DNA from: Spirochaetales bacterium Spiro_02 | Lineage (GTDB): Bacteria > Spirochaetota > Spirochaetia > Sphaerochaetales > Sphaerochaetaceae | DNA: 59,145 nt | Assembly (NCBI GenBank): GCA_001604275.1 | Contig: LVBD01000055.1 | Span: 1-59,145, forward strand | Direction: 5' to 3' | Shown: in pieces, positions 26,868 to 35,113 of the stretch | Layout: the number at the start of each line of letters is the position of its first letter | Numbering within the stretch: position 1 is the stretch's first letter | Made by a program: the position numbers and the translations under genes | Notes under the pieces: generated by a model | The model's database searches: none | What the model saw: only the letters and a program-made list of their open reading frames with translations | Told to the model about the DNA's origin: nothing

Positions 26868-27532
26868 AGAACGGCCACCCACAGCGCCACGCCGAGCGGA
26901 ACAGTCATATTGTCCAGTCCCAGCGGGGTCGCCGCCTCCAGGAACGCACCCACCACCCCGGTCGTCACAACGACGAGGACACGATAGGCGCGGTCGGATA
27001 TCGGAATGAACAAGAATGCGATGGCGGCGACGACGAGGAACATCACCAAAGTACCGAGCCATGTCTTGCCGCCCGTGAGGAACGGAAGCTTCCGTCTTCC
27101 CCATGCGTGGCCGATGATCGCGGCCAACCCGTCGCCGTACCCCATGGACAGTACTCCGACCATCGCGGCGAACGGCGCCAGCTTCCCCCCGTAGACCAGC
27201 AGGACCAGAACCAACAGCGAAATAGGAAAGTAGATCAGCCCGTAGTTGCGCTTCTTGTCATCCATCCCCAGAAACCCACCGTATCCACCGAACGTCAGGA
27301 TGCTATTGAGGATGATGAACACGACCGGTCCCACGACCGCATATCGCACGTCATTCATCCAGGCAAGAAGGATGAACCACCAGTTGGATACCCCGATGTG
27401 GATGAACTTGCGAACGATTTCAGACGAAAGGCGCGTAAAGCGCCGCAGGAGGACCGCTACGGCGATGATCAATCCAAGGAAAAGAAACGAAATGATAAGA
27501 CCGGATATATTGCTGTCCATGGACTGTATCAT
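26861..27532 (-). CDS. Dolichol/phytol kinase-like membrane protein (VTE5-like)
   Basis: A 223-residue protein with about six hydrophobic segments. 'SEIVRKFIHIGVSNWW' near residue 40 and 'MGYGDGLAAIIGHAWGRRKLP' followed by 'GGKTWLGTLVMF' (about 128-160) are typical of the CTP-dependent dolichol/phytol kinase family. The start is uncertain: TTG 27565 has poor signals, ATG 27532 (used) follows GAGGG closely, and ATG 27520 is also possible. Its end overlaps the DUF92 gene, so the two products probably act in sequence on one lipid alcohol. Confidence 0.82.
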   Translation of the reverse strand: MIQSMDSNISGLIISFLFLGLIIAVAVLLRRFTRLSSEIVRKFIHIGVSNWWFILLAWMNDVRYAVVGPVVFIILNSILTFGGYGGFLGMDDKKRNYGLIYFPISLLVLVLLVYGGKLAPFAAMVGVLSMGYGDGLAAIIGHAWGRRKLPFLTGGKTWLGTLVMFLVVAAIAFLFIPISDRAYRVLVVVTTGVVGAFLEAATPLGLDNMTVPLGVALWVAVLC

Positions 27533-27604
27533 GCCCTCAATTCGCCAGAAAAGCAAGATTCGCAACTTCCCGATCTTTTTTTTGTTTTTGACAAGGTCGT
27601 CAAG

Positions 27605-27633
27605 TTGACAGGATGCACGCGCCGTGATACCGT
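27605..27633 (+). promoter_or_regulatory. Promoter of the RRM protein gene
   Basis: TTGACA (27605-27610), 17 bp, TACCGT (27628-27633). It would leave a leader of about 155 nt that is U-rich in its first half. Confidence 0.4.
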
Positions 27634-27763
27634 TCAGATGCTTTAGTTTTTGTTCGCTGCAGCTAGTTCTTTTTCCTATCTTTCGTTTGCGCGTTACTGA
27701 GTCGTTTTCCCGCAGACAGGTTTTGGTTCGAGCATGCCGCCAATTAAAGCAATATACAAGGAT

Positions 27764-27780
27764 ACAGGCCCAGAGCCTGT
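27764..27780 (+). promoter_or_regulatory. Hairpin just upstream of the RRM gene ribosome site
   Basis: ACAGGC (27764-27769), CCAGA, GCCTGT (27775-27780), immediately before GAAGGATG, the ribosome site of the 27796 gene. It may modulate translation in a temperature- or protein-dependent way. Confidence 0.45.
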
Positions 27781-27795
27781 GAAGGATGCTTTTCT

Positions 27796-28071
27796 ATGGC
27801 AAAGAAAATTTATGTTGGTAACATGAGTTACAACACCACCGAAGAAGAACTTCGGGACCTGTTCGCACAGTTCGGTACCGTACTTAGCGCAAACATCATC
27901 ATTGACCGCGAGACTCGTCGCCCCAAGGGCTTCGGTTTCGTCGAAATCGAAGAAGACTCCGCAGCCGACGCCGCGATCTCCCAGCTTGATGGCAAGGAGT
28001 TCGGTGGACGCAACCTCCGCGTGAACGAAGCGATCGCGAAGACTCGTCCTTCCCGCGGCTACCGCGACTAA
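27796..28071 (+). CDS. RRM-type RNA-binding protein
   Basis: A 91-residue single RNA-recognition-motif protein. RNP2 is IYVGNM (5-10) and RNP1 is KGFGFVEI (44-51), with the aromatic residues that stack on RNA present. Bacterial proteins of this size (Rbp family of cyanobacteria and spirochaetes) are often cold-induced. A long U-rich leader with a hairpin next to the ribosome site suggests post-transcriptional control. It is divergent from the lipid-kinase pair and followed by its own terminator. Confidence 0.95.
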   Translation: MAKKIYVGNMSYNTTEEELRDLFAQFGTVLSANIIIDRETRRPKGFGFVEIEEDSAADAAISQLDGKEFGGRNLRVNEAIAKTRPSRGYRD

Positions 28072-28109
28072 TCACCGTTATACAAAGACCCAAGACTCAG
28101 TAATGGGAC

Positions 28110-28137
28110 GGGACCGGCTATCACCGGTTCCGTTTTC
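28110..28137 (+). terminator. Terminator of the RRM gene
   Basis: GGGACCGG (28110-28117), 6-nt loop, CCGGTTCC (28124-28131), then GTTTTC. Eight pairs with one wobble. Confidence 0.75.
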
Positions 28138-28535
28138 ATCCTCCCCCCCCCAACGCCCATTCATTTGTTTTCAACTTATTATATTATATATAGTTATCAA
28201 CACGCACCCCTAATCGATTGCTACATGATTGCTCGGTCATTACTGCATGATTGCTCGGTCATTGCTCACACCCACTATACATTCACATACTGACAGTAAT
28301 ATTATATTACCTCTAGTAATAATACTTATGCATTTTATGCATTTTCAAAAAACCGGGCACATGGACGGATCCTCACAAGCCATGCGAAGCAGGTTTTGGC
28401 ACTTCCGTCCGGCTAGGAGTCTTGTCCACCTTTTTTGGCATGCACGGCAAATCGAAAACGAGGAATACCAGGGCAAAGTCAATCAGGTAGAAATTCAGGA
28501 TGCTCGGACCGAACAGGCAACCGTTCAGCCCCGAT
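28138..28535. other. Gene-free region with tandem repeat and AT-rich stretch
   Basis: About 400 bp between the RRM terminator and the SLC13-type gene end. It contains a run of nine C (about 28143-28151), the AT-rich stretch 28173-28195, the two-copy repeat at 28224-28263, the palindrome GTAATATTATATTAC (about 28297-28311) and a TGCATTTTA duplication (about 28328-28345). No convincing ORF or structural RNA was recognised. Confidence 0.5.
28224..28263 (+). repeat. Two-copy 18-bp direct repeat, 22-bp period
   Basis: CATGATTGCTCGGTCATT occurs at 28224-28241 and 28246-28263, with a partial related unit (ATTGCTAC) just before. Two copies only, so not a CRISPR array. Such iterons can bind a protein or be a short tandem duplication. 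Confidence 0.8.
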
Positions 28536-29741
28536 CTACCAAAGCACCCGCTGGCACAGCCACAGCGCCGCCACGAACAACAGATTCACCCAGGAGAACA
28601 CAAGCAGATACTTCCCGACCCCGGAGGTCATCTCGGGATGCTGCGCATGGAAGGCGGCATAGTACTTATAGGAAATGACGCTCGCCAGACTGGCGATCAG
28701 CGTGCCGCACCCTCCAGCGTTCACGCCGAGCAACAGCTGGATACCGTCATCGGTGAACCGCGACAGCAAGAGTGTCGCAGGAACGTTGCTGATGATCTGG
28801 CTTGCCAGCAGCGATGTCTCGAACACCCTCCCCTCCAGCAGTCGTCCGAACCAGGAAGCCAAGGAATCCATCGCCGACAGATTGCCGATAAAGACGAAGA
28901 AGCCTACGAAAGTCAGGAGCAACGACCAGTCGATCTTCAGATACAACTCCCTGTCGGGAAGCATGGCCAGGACGACGACTACCAGGGCGATGTACCAGGG
29001 AATGATCGAAAACACAGCGCACAGCGACAGAATGAACAAAGCGCAATATCGGACGACCGCCCATGCGGAGATCGCTCCGTATGATCCGGGCGCGATCCCT
29101 TCTCCCCCGTTCGGAAGCCCGGAGACGACGGACGGATCCGCCGACACAGCCCCATCGCGAAGCAATATCACAAGCAACGCAGCAAGCAGAACGGCCCCTA
29201 CGATGGCGAACGGCAGCATCGTGGAAAAGAACGTTCCGACGGAGAAGCCATACCGGTTGTAGATATACAAATTCTGAGGATTTCCTACCGGAGTCAGCGC
29301 CGACCCGATGTTCGCCGCCACCGTCTGGAGCACCACCACCGGCAGAATCGCCTTCGGCCTGCCGTCGGCCAGATAGACGGCGATGACGAACGGCACGAAC
29401 GTGATCAACGCAACATCGTTGGTAATCGCCATGGAGACGAAGAATGTCAGGAACACCAAGGAAAAACCGATTCCACGAACTCCATGGACCCGCTTCAGCA
29501 ACGCGGAGGCAAGGCGGACGAAAACCCGCTGCTTGCGAAGCCCCACCACGACAAGCATCAGCGCAGTCAGACAACCGAGCACCTTCCAGTCCACGGACGC
29601 CACGAGAGACGATACTGAAAACGGCACAAAAAAAGACGACGCCACCGCAAGGAACAACGCCGCCATGAGAACGGGCTCGCGCTTGCAGAACGATGCAAGA
29701 CGGGCCCGCAGCCGGACACTACCAGGCACGGCCGCCACCAC
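28536..29741 (-). CDS. SLC13/ArsB-type anion permease
   Basis: A 401-residue membrane protein with about 10 hydrophobic segments. Two inverted-repeat signatures of the ion-transporter (CitT/ArsB/NhaD) superfamily are visible: 'AITNDVALITFVPF' (about 105-118) and 'ISNVPATLLLS' (about 312-322), plus 'GSALTPVGNPQN'. Substrate unknown (dicarboxylate, arsenite, Na+/H+ are all possible). The start overlaps the DUF2207 gene by 23 bp. Several GTG codons (29741, 29738, 29729) are candidates; GGAGG directly precedes 29741, so 29729 has the better spacing. Confidence 0.85.
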   Translation of the reverse strand: MVAAVPGSVRLRARLASFCKREPVLMAALFLAVASSFFVPFSVSSLVASVDWKVLGCLTALMLVVVGLRKQRVFVRLASALLKRVHGVRGIGFSLVFLTFFVSMAITNDVALITFVPFVIAVYLADGRPKAILPVVVLQTVAANIGSALTPVGNPQNLYIYNRYGFSVGTFFSTMLPFAIVGAVLLAALLVILLRDGAVSADPSVVSGLPNGGEGIAPGSYGAISAWAVVRYCALFILSLCAVFSIIPWYIALVVVVLAMLPDRELYLKIDWSLLLTFVGFFVFIGNLSAMDSLASWFGRLLEGRVFETSLLASQIISNVPATLLLSRFTDDGIQLLLGVNAGGCGTLIASLASVISYKYYAAFHAQHPEMTSGVGKYLLVFSWVNLLFVAALWLCQRVLW

Positions 29742-31620
29742 CTCCGAAGCCGCCCCCGGCGAAACCGGAAGAACCGAACGACGAACCGCCGAACCTCATA
29801 CCGGGATTGTGCGGACTCGTGCTATGCCCCATCGCCGCTCCTCGGGCAGTACTGAACGAATTATTCCATCTCCGAGCCAAAGCGCTGTAGAACATCGCGT
29901 CCCACACAAGACTTCCTCCCGCATACCATGTCGGAGGCTTCATGGTGATCGAACTGAACTTCTTCGCCCACGTGTCCTCGAGTCCCAGCACGATCGCGTA
30001 CGACAACACATGATAGAAGACCATCGGATCGTGGTCGATCATCATCCGGAGCCGATCCATCTCCACCTTGTCGATGAATTCGCGCAAGCCGAGAACCTGC
30101 TCCAGCATCTCCTGCCCGTATGCGCTTCGCTTATGGGTGATCTGCGACAGGAACATGATCGCGGAAATGGAGAAAACCTGGATTCCGGCGCAACCAAACA
30201 CCCACGCCGGAGAAATCTCGCTGTTGAACAGCAACGAAGCGACGACGAGCACGACATATTCGACGATCATCAGTACGCCGAAAACGATGATCAGCGCGAT
30301 GTTCGCCGCTCGCGAACGGAGATACCATTTGCGCATCAGCGACCAACTGAACGTAGCCCCGACGAACATGGCCACGGCTCCGCAGACAAGCAGCAACAGG
30401 GTCAGGACATCCATGTAGTTGACAGTCATGGCCACCGCATAACCGAGGGCGGGGATGACTGCCAGCGCTCCGCAAACCAACGAGACGCCGGACGACTTTC
30501 TATCGGTCAACGCCCGCTCGCCGGTATAATAGGAAGCCACGTTCCGCTTCGTTCCTTCGATATGACGGCCGAACGATCCCTCCAGGTCATCCATAGTCAC
30601 CACGCCGTCATTGCCGCAGGAGAAAAACTTTTCGAACAGCTGCGCCTCGTGGGCCGTCGCGCCGGCAGGTTCCTTGACCCGGGTGAACACATAGCTCTTC
30701 TTCCGCCCCGTCTCCCCGATCGTCAGGCACCCTTTGTCCGCCCAATAGAAGATCATGGCGGTGACATCCTTGTCATCGACTACGCCATCGGACAGGTATC
30801 CCACGTCCATCGGGGTCAAGCCGTCGGGAGCCTCGTACCGAGCCATGATGATCGGTTCGTCGTCCCGCCCCCAGCGCAACCAGAGGAAGAACGCCGCCGC
30901 GACGGACAGAGCGGTCCCGATCATGAACACGGCGCAGGCCACGGCGGTCCAGTCGTGGATCTGGCGCGTCCCGACGAAATATCCGTCAGGGAGTTGGACG
31001 CGCAGCGTCAGCGCTTCTCCGGGCATCAGATCCGTAGCTCCACCGGTCACCGTCAGCAGATCGTCAGACACCGCGTTCCAAGCATCGCGTGATCCTTCGG
31101 ATCCCCACACGCCTCTGGTCAAGAAAACATAATCCGTATCGATCCGCTGGGGAAAGGAAACCTGGAACGAGAATGTTTCAATCGGAACCTGCCATCCTTC
31201 CCCGACCAAGTTCAGATAGAACTCGTCATAATCATAATGGCCGTCGTCCCCCGGATCATAGCGATACTGGATATCGTAGCGCTTGGTTCCGACCACCGTC
31301 CGGTCAGCATCCCCGATCTGGAGGGAGACATACTGTCTGCTGCGCTGCACCTGCGCCGGATCACTGACATGGATATCGGAAACCTGTACCTGGTTCGCTC
31401 CGTAACCGACGGGAATTTCGCGGATAATGCCATGCCGAGGAGCGTTGAAATCGACATACAGCGTTTCGTGGATCGTATAGACCCCATTCATCCCGACTTG
31501 CACATCGACATCGTATCTGTCGATGACATAGTCGTATGAAGCTGCCGACAGCCCCACAGAAAGACTTACGCAGACGATTAGCGCAAGCAGCGCCTTGCCG
31601 GCCGTCGTAGTTCTTGCCAT
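29719..31620 (-). CDS. DUF2207 membrane protein
   Basis: A 633-residue protein with a signal sequence (residues 1-27), an extracytoplasmic domain beginning 'YDYVIDRYDVDVQVGMNGVYTIHETL' (key pattern D-V-x-V-x-x-x-G), a membrane helix near residue 225, more helices around 380-490, and a Gly-rich C-terminus (SGFAGGGFGGGGG). This layout is the DUF2207 family, almost always next to LemA, as here (8 bp). Its exact role is unknown; an envelope function is assumed. Confidence 0.88.
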   Translation of the reverse strand: MARTTTAGKALLALIVCVSLSVGLSAASYDYVIDRYDVDVQVGMNGVYTIHETLYVDFNAPRHGIIREIPVGYGANQVQVSDIHVSDPAQVQRSRQYVSLQIGDADRTVVGTKRYDIQYRYDPGDDGHYDYDEFYLNLVGEGWQVPIETFSFQVSFPQRIDTDYVFLTRGVWGSEGSRDAWNAVSDDLLTVTGGATDLMPGEALTLRVQLPDGYFVGTRQIHDWTAVACAVFMIGTALSVAAAFFLWLRWGRDDEPIIMARYEAPDGLTPMDVGYLSDGVVDDKDVTAMIFYWADKGCLTIGETGRKKSYVFTRVKEPAGATAHEAQLFEKFFSCGNDGVVTMDDLEGSFGRHIEGTKRNVASYYTGERALTDRKSSGVSLVCGALAVIPALGYAVAMTVNYMDVLTLLLLVCGAVAMFVGATFSWSLMRKWYLRSRAANIALIIVFGVLMIVEYVVLVVASLLFNSEISPAWVFGCAGIQVFSISAIMFLSQITHKRSAYGQEMLEQVLGLREFIDKVEMDRLRMMIDHDPMVFYHVLSYAIVLGLEDTWAKKFSSITMKPPTWYAGGSLVWDAMFYSALARRWNNSFSTARGAAMGHSTSPHNPGMRFGGSSFGSSGFAGGGFGGGGGRAW

Positions 31621-31628
31621 GCCGGATC

Positions 31629-32180
31629 CTAGAACTTTACTTCCACGCGAGCGCGGGCTGCTTCTTCAATGGCGAGATACGGCTGCTTCTCAAAGTGTCC
31701 GAGCCGGGCGAATATCGACGACGGAAATACCTCGACGACCGTGTTGAACTGCTTGATCACCGCATTATAGTACTTGCGGGCGTTGAGCAGCTCCACCTCG
31801 ATTTTCGAAAGCTGGTTCTGCAGGTCGATGAAACCCTGGTTCGCCTTGAGATCCGGATACGATTCGGCGAGTGCGAACAGGCTCTTGAGCGTGGCGGAGA
31901 AACTCTTGTCCGCGGCATCCTTCTCTTCGATGGTGGTGGCGGACATTGCCCGGTTACGGGCATCTATGACGGCAGTCAGCGTCTCCCGTTCGTGTGCGGC
32001 GTATCCCTTGACCGTTTCGACAAGGTTCGGCACCAGATCGTAGCGCTGCTTCAGATGCGCATCGATCGCTGCGAACGCTTCCTCCCCCTGGTTCCTCAAT
32101 CTGACCAGACGGTTGTGTACGCTGATCGCGTACAGAGCGATGATGACGATAAGCGCGAGAATGATCCAAATCGCGGCCAT
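31629..32180 (-). CDS. lemA: LemA family protein
   Basis: A 183-residue protein with one N-terminal membrane helix (3-20) and a long helical domain: 'YDLVPNLVETVKGYAAHE' (about 47-64), 'NARKYYNAVIKQFN' (about 133-146) and 'FPSSIFARL'. The N-terminal part is typically outside the cytoplasm. Its function is not settled; pairing with DUF2207 is widespread. AGGAGGAG lies before the ATG. First gene of a three-gene unit. Confidence 0.94.
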   Translation of the reverse strand: MAAIWIILALIVIIALYAISVHNRLVRLRNQGEEAFAAIDAHLKQRYDLVPNLVETVKGYAAHERETLTAVIDARNRAMSATTIEEKDAADKSFSATLKSLFALAESYPDLKANQGFIDLQNQLSKIEVELLNARKYYNAVIKQFNTVVEVFPSSIFARLGHFEKQPYLAIEEAARARVEVKF

Positions 32181-32328
32181 GGGCTACTCCTCCTCGTACG
32201 ATGTTCTTCGTATGCTAGATGATACGTCCAATGTCCCGTCGCAGTCTAGTGGTCGGCTCTTGCCGGCCATCCGGCGCCGGTCCCCGACGAATCGGGCGGA
32301 CCACCCCGCCGAGGCAAGGTAATTGTCC

Positions 32329-32357
32329 TTGCTTTTACCGTTCCGGTACTGTATATT
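32329..32357 (+). promoter_or_regulatory. argR promoter
   Basis: TTGCTT (32329-32334), 17 bp, TATATT (32352-32357). The ARG box at 32371-32384 lies just past the expected transcription start. Confidence 0.65.
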
Positions 32358-32370
32358 TATCCACGTAGGA

Positions 32371-32384
32371 TGAATAATTATTCT
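32371..32384 (+). promoter_or_regulatory. ARG box (ArgR operator)
   Basis: TGAATAATTATTCT matches the ArgR consensus palindrome TGAATNNNNATTCA at all but the last base. It sits 14-27 nt after the -10 of argR, a position that would block transcription, so ArgR probably represses itself. Confidence 0.75.
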
Positions 32385-32419
32385 AGTTTCAAATATATGC
32401 AGAATAGGAGAACTCGACC

Positions 32420-32890
32420 ATGAGGGAACGTCACAATAGATTGTCGGTCGTCAAGGAAATGATCAAGAACAATCGAATCGACAATCAGGACACGTTGCTT
32501 GAGATGTTGCGCAAGGAAGGATACTCGGTGACACAGGCGACCCTGTCGAGAGACTTGAAGATGCTCAAAGTCGGCAAGATTTCCGACGGCTGGTCAGGGT
32601 ACTACTATGCGCTCCCCGAAAACGATCTGATCTCCGAGTCCGAGAAAAGCTACATACAGGACGTGCGCAGAGGAATCCTTTCCATCGAATTCAGCGGCAA
32701 TTTCGGAGTCATCAAGACACGCCCCGGCCACGCGAACAGCGTGGGCATCGCCCTTGACGTCCTGGCTATCCCGGAAATTCTGGGAACGCTCGCCGGAGAC
32801 GACACCATATTCGTCATCCTCAGGGAAGGCATGACGAAGGAAGACCTCCAGGAAAGTTTCAAGACAAGGATCCCCGAGATCGAAGAATGA
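32420..32890 (+). CDS. argR: Arginine repressor ArgR
   Basis: A 156-residue regulator. The winged-helix domain (1-70) has 'DTLLEMLRKEGYSVTQATLSRDLKML', the typical ArgR recognition helix (key residues SVTQATLSRDL). The C-terminal hexamerisation and arginine-binding domain has 'PGHANSVGIALD' (about 101-112) and 'GTLAGDDTIFVI' (about 121-132), with the two Asp that contact arginine. It is preceded by AGGAG and by a self-operator. No arginine biosynthesis gene is in the window. Confidence 0.95.
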   Translation: MRERHNRLSVVKEMIKNNRIDNQDTLLEMLRKEGYSVTQATLSRDLKMLKVGKISDGWSGYYYALPENDLISESEKSYIQDVRRGILSIEFSGNFGVIKTRPGHANSVGIALDVLAIPEILGTLAGDDTIFVILREGMTKEDLQESFKTRIPEIEE

Positions 32891-32902
32891 GCCTTCGCAT
32901 GA

Positions 32903-32932
32903 TTGCCTAGATGCGTTTCGTTGTACTACACT
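32903..32932 (+). promoter_or_regulatory. pgi promoter
   Basis: TTGCCT (32903-32908), 18 bp, TACACT (32927-32932), about 125 nt upstream of pgi. The argR stop is only 12 nt before, so read-through may also contribute. Confidence 0.4.
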
Positions 32933-33058
32933 GGCGTGGGGAACCTGTTCTCCGCGCCAGATGCACGTATCCGGAGAAACGGTCGCAGAAACACCGGCGC
33001 ATAGGTTCCCGCCGTCGGATCACGCCCGAACGACAACAGGACCATCGGAGGAGAAAAA

Positions 33059-34645
33059 ATGGAAATGGACTATCGGAACCTTGACCAGACCGAGGCATTC
33101 GCCGCATTGACGAAAATGGCGCCCGCCGACATTCGCACCGGACTTTCCGCGAAAAGGATCGCGTCGTACGCGGTACCGGCGGGAGCAGGGCTGACCTATC
33201 GGTACGCGACCATGCCCGTCTCGTCCGAGCACCTTGCGCTGTTCCAGGCGCTCGCCGACGAGCAGCGCCTCATCGAAAAATACCGGTCGCTGCTGGCAGG
33301 AGAGATCATCAATACGGGAGAAAAGCGACTGGTGCTTCACCATCTGACACGCGGACGGGTCCTGGGCGCCGGAACCATCGTCATGGCCGACGGAGAGGAA
33401 AAAGGCGAATTCTATGCCGGCCAGATGGAACGCATCAGGATATTCTCACAGGCGGTGAGAGAAGGGACGATCGTCGGATCAACCGGCAAGGCGTTCAAGA
33501 CGGTCGTCCAGATCGGCATCGGCGGCAGCGACCTCGGGCCGAGGGCACTGCACCTTGCGCTACAAGGATGGGCACGAGCCGAAGAAATCCCGCAGCTTGA
33601 AGCACGTTTCATTTCGAACGTCGACCCGGATGATGCCGCCCAAGTGCTCGATGGCATCGATTTCGAAACGGCTTTGTTCATCCTCGTATCCAAAAGCGGA
33701 ACCACGCAGGAAACGCTGACAAACAGGGACCTCGTCCTGCAGGCGATGGAGCGATCCGGAATACCGGGGCTCGATCCCGCGAAACATCTGGTGGCGGTCA
33801 CCAGCAAGACCAGTCCCCTCGCTTCATCGAAAGCGGTGCTGGATTCGTTCTTCATCGACGACTACATCGGAGGCCGATATTCTTCGACGAGCGCGGTCGG
33901 AGGCGTGGTAATCTCCACGGCACTCGGATACGATACGTTCAAACGCTTGCTCGAAGGAGCCCATGAAGCCGACATCCTGGCGCTGGAAACCGGCATAACC
34001 GCCAATGCGGCGTTGCTGGACGCCTTGATTGGCATCTATCTGCGCAACGTACTCGGATGCACCTGCACAGCGATACTTCCCTATTCCCAGGCTCTGAGCC
34101 GTTTCCCCGCCCATCTGCAGCAGCTCGACATGGAAAGCAACGGAAAGCATGTGAACCGGTACGGCGAACCGGTGGAATATCCCACCGGCCCGGTGATCTT
34201 CGGAGAACCAGGAACCAACGGCCAGCACTCGTTCTACCAGCTGCTTCACCAGGGAACCGATGTCATTCCGTTGCAGTTCATCGGCTTCAAGGAATCCCAG
34301 CGCGGCAAGGACATCGTTACCGCTGGCTCCTCCAGCCAGAAGAAGCTCGACGCCAATCTCGTTGCCCAGATCGTGGCGTTCGCCAGAGGCAAGGACGACG
34401 ACAACCCGAACAAGCGGTTCGCAGGCAACAGATGGTCATCACTACTGAACGCAGACAGGCTCACCCCGGAAACGCTCGGCGCGCTGCTCGCCCACTACGA
34501 GAACAAAGTGATGTTCCAGGGCTTCGCATGGAATCTCAATTCGTTCGACCAGGAAGGGGTACAGCTCGGGAAAGTGCTGGCGAAACAGGTGCTCGCAGGA
34601 TGCGGCGGAGATGAAATTCTCAAAGCATTCGCCGATTTGTTCTGA
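33059..34645 (+). CDS. pgi: Glucose-6-phosphate isomerase
   Basis: A 528-residue glycolytic enzyme interconverting G6P and F6P. Motifs: 'IGIGGSDLGPRALHLAL' (about 151-167), 'VSKSGTTQETLTNR' (about 211-224), 'GGRYSSTSAVG' (about 271-281) and 'QLDMESNGKHV' (about 352-362, catalytic Glu). It receives G6P from the GH65/PgmB route and feeds Pfk. GGAGGAG stands 6 nt before the ATG. Confidence 0.97.
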   Translation: MEMDYRNLDQTEAFAALTKMAPADIRTGLSAKRIASYAVPAGAGLTYRYATMPVSSEHLALFQALADEQRLIEKYRSLLAGEIINTGEKRLVLHHLTRGRVLGAGTIVMADGEEKGEFYAGQMERIRIFSQAVREGTIVGSTGKAFKTVVQIGIGGSDLGPRALHLALQGWARAEEIPQLEARFISNVDPDDAAQVLDGIDFETALFILVSKSGTTQETLTNRDLVLQAMERSGIPGLDPAKHLVAVTSKTSPLASSKAVLDSFFIDDYIGGRYSSTSAVGGVVISTALGYDTFKRLLEGAHEADILALETGITANAALLDALIGIYLRNVLGCTCTAILPYSQALSRFPAHLQQLDMESNGKHVNRYGEPVEYPTGPVIFGEPGTNGQHSFYQLLHQGTDVIPLQFIGFKESQRGKDIVTAGSSSQKKLDANLVAQIVAFARGKDDDNPNKRFAGNRWSSLLNADRLTPETLGALLAHYENKVMFQGFAWNLNSFDQEGVQLGKVLAKQVLAGCGGDEILKAFADLF

Positions 34646-34670
34646 GTTGCATCATTTTTCTAAGAAACCA

Positions 34671-34703
34671 GGTCATCGCACAAAAATGTGATGGCCGTTT
34701 TTT
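34671..34703 (+). terminator. pgi terminator
   Basis: GGTCATCGCA (34671-34680), 6-nt loop, TGTGATGGCC (34687-34696), followed by GTTTTTT. A classic intrinsic terminator. Confidence 0.85.
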
Positions 34704-34905
34704 ATAATACCAGAAAGACTTATCAAAACATCCCGCAATGTCGTTACCGATATAAAACACGCATTTCCCGACCGAACCCACGACAGGAACGCATTGAATC
34801 GAAAATGATTCGAAAGCACAGCTACATTCAGCATCATCGCAGAACGTCGAAGATAAACACACTCACGATAATGTTACAGTTTTCACATGATTAGCACACA
34901 GGGAT
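34704..34905. other. Intergenic spacer after pgi
   Basis: About 200 bp between the pgi terminator and the terminator downstream of pfk. Nothing recognisable: no conserved ORF, no structural RNA, no clear repeat. Confidence 0.5.
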
Positions 34906-34946
34906 AAAAAAACCCCCTCAGGAAAAGGAGGTTAAACCTGAGGGGG
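34906..34946 (-). terminator. Strong terminator downstream of pfk
   Basis: Perfect 10-bp arms CCCCCTCAGG (34913-34922) and CCTGAGGGGG (34937-34946). On the minus strand they are followed by seven T (34912-34906). The 14-nt loop carries an ACCTCCTT sequence. Confidence 0.85.
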
Positions 34947-35025
34947 AACAAAAGGAGGTTAGAAAAATTCCGATGTTGCAACTCATATACCCAACGGGTG
35001 CTATGGTTGGTGTCGTTCTCTTTCT
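34906..35025 (-). ncRNA. Candidate small RNA or pfk 3' UTR with two anti-SD-like motifs
   Basis: On the minus strand TTGATT (35055-35060), 17 bp, TATTTT (35032-35037) form a promoter-like pair, and the strong terminator at 34906-34946 ends a transcript of about 120 nt. TAACCTCCTTTT occurs twice (complement of 34950-34961 and 34923-34934), the second copy in the terminator loop. ACCUCCUU equals the anti-Shine-Dalgarno of 16S rRNA, so the RNA could mask ribosome sites. It may instead be processed from the pfk mRNA. There is no conserved ORF. Confidence 0.4.
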
Positions 35026-35113
35026 GCCAAAAAAATACAGATATCACCTAAAAGAATCAAGGCCTTTCATAAAATTTTCATATAATATTTTTGCTGATTG
35101 TATACCGTTTTTC

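Noticed and set aside
28224-28263. CRISPR array
   Set aside because: Two copies with a 4-bp gap, no spacers and no cas genes.
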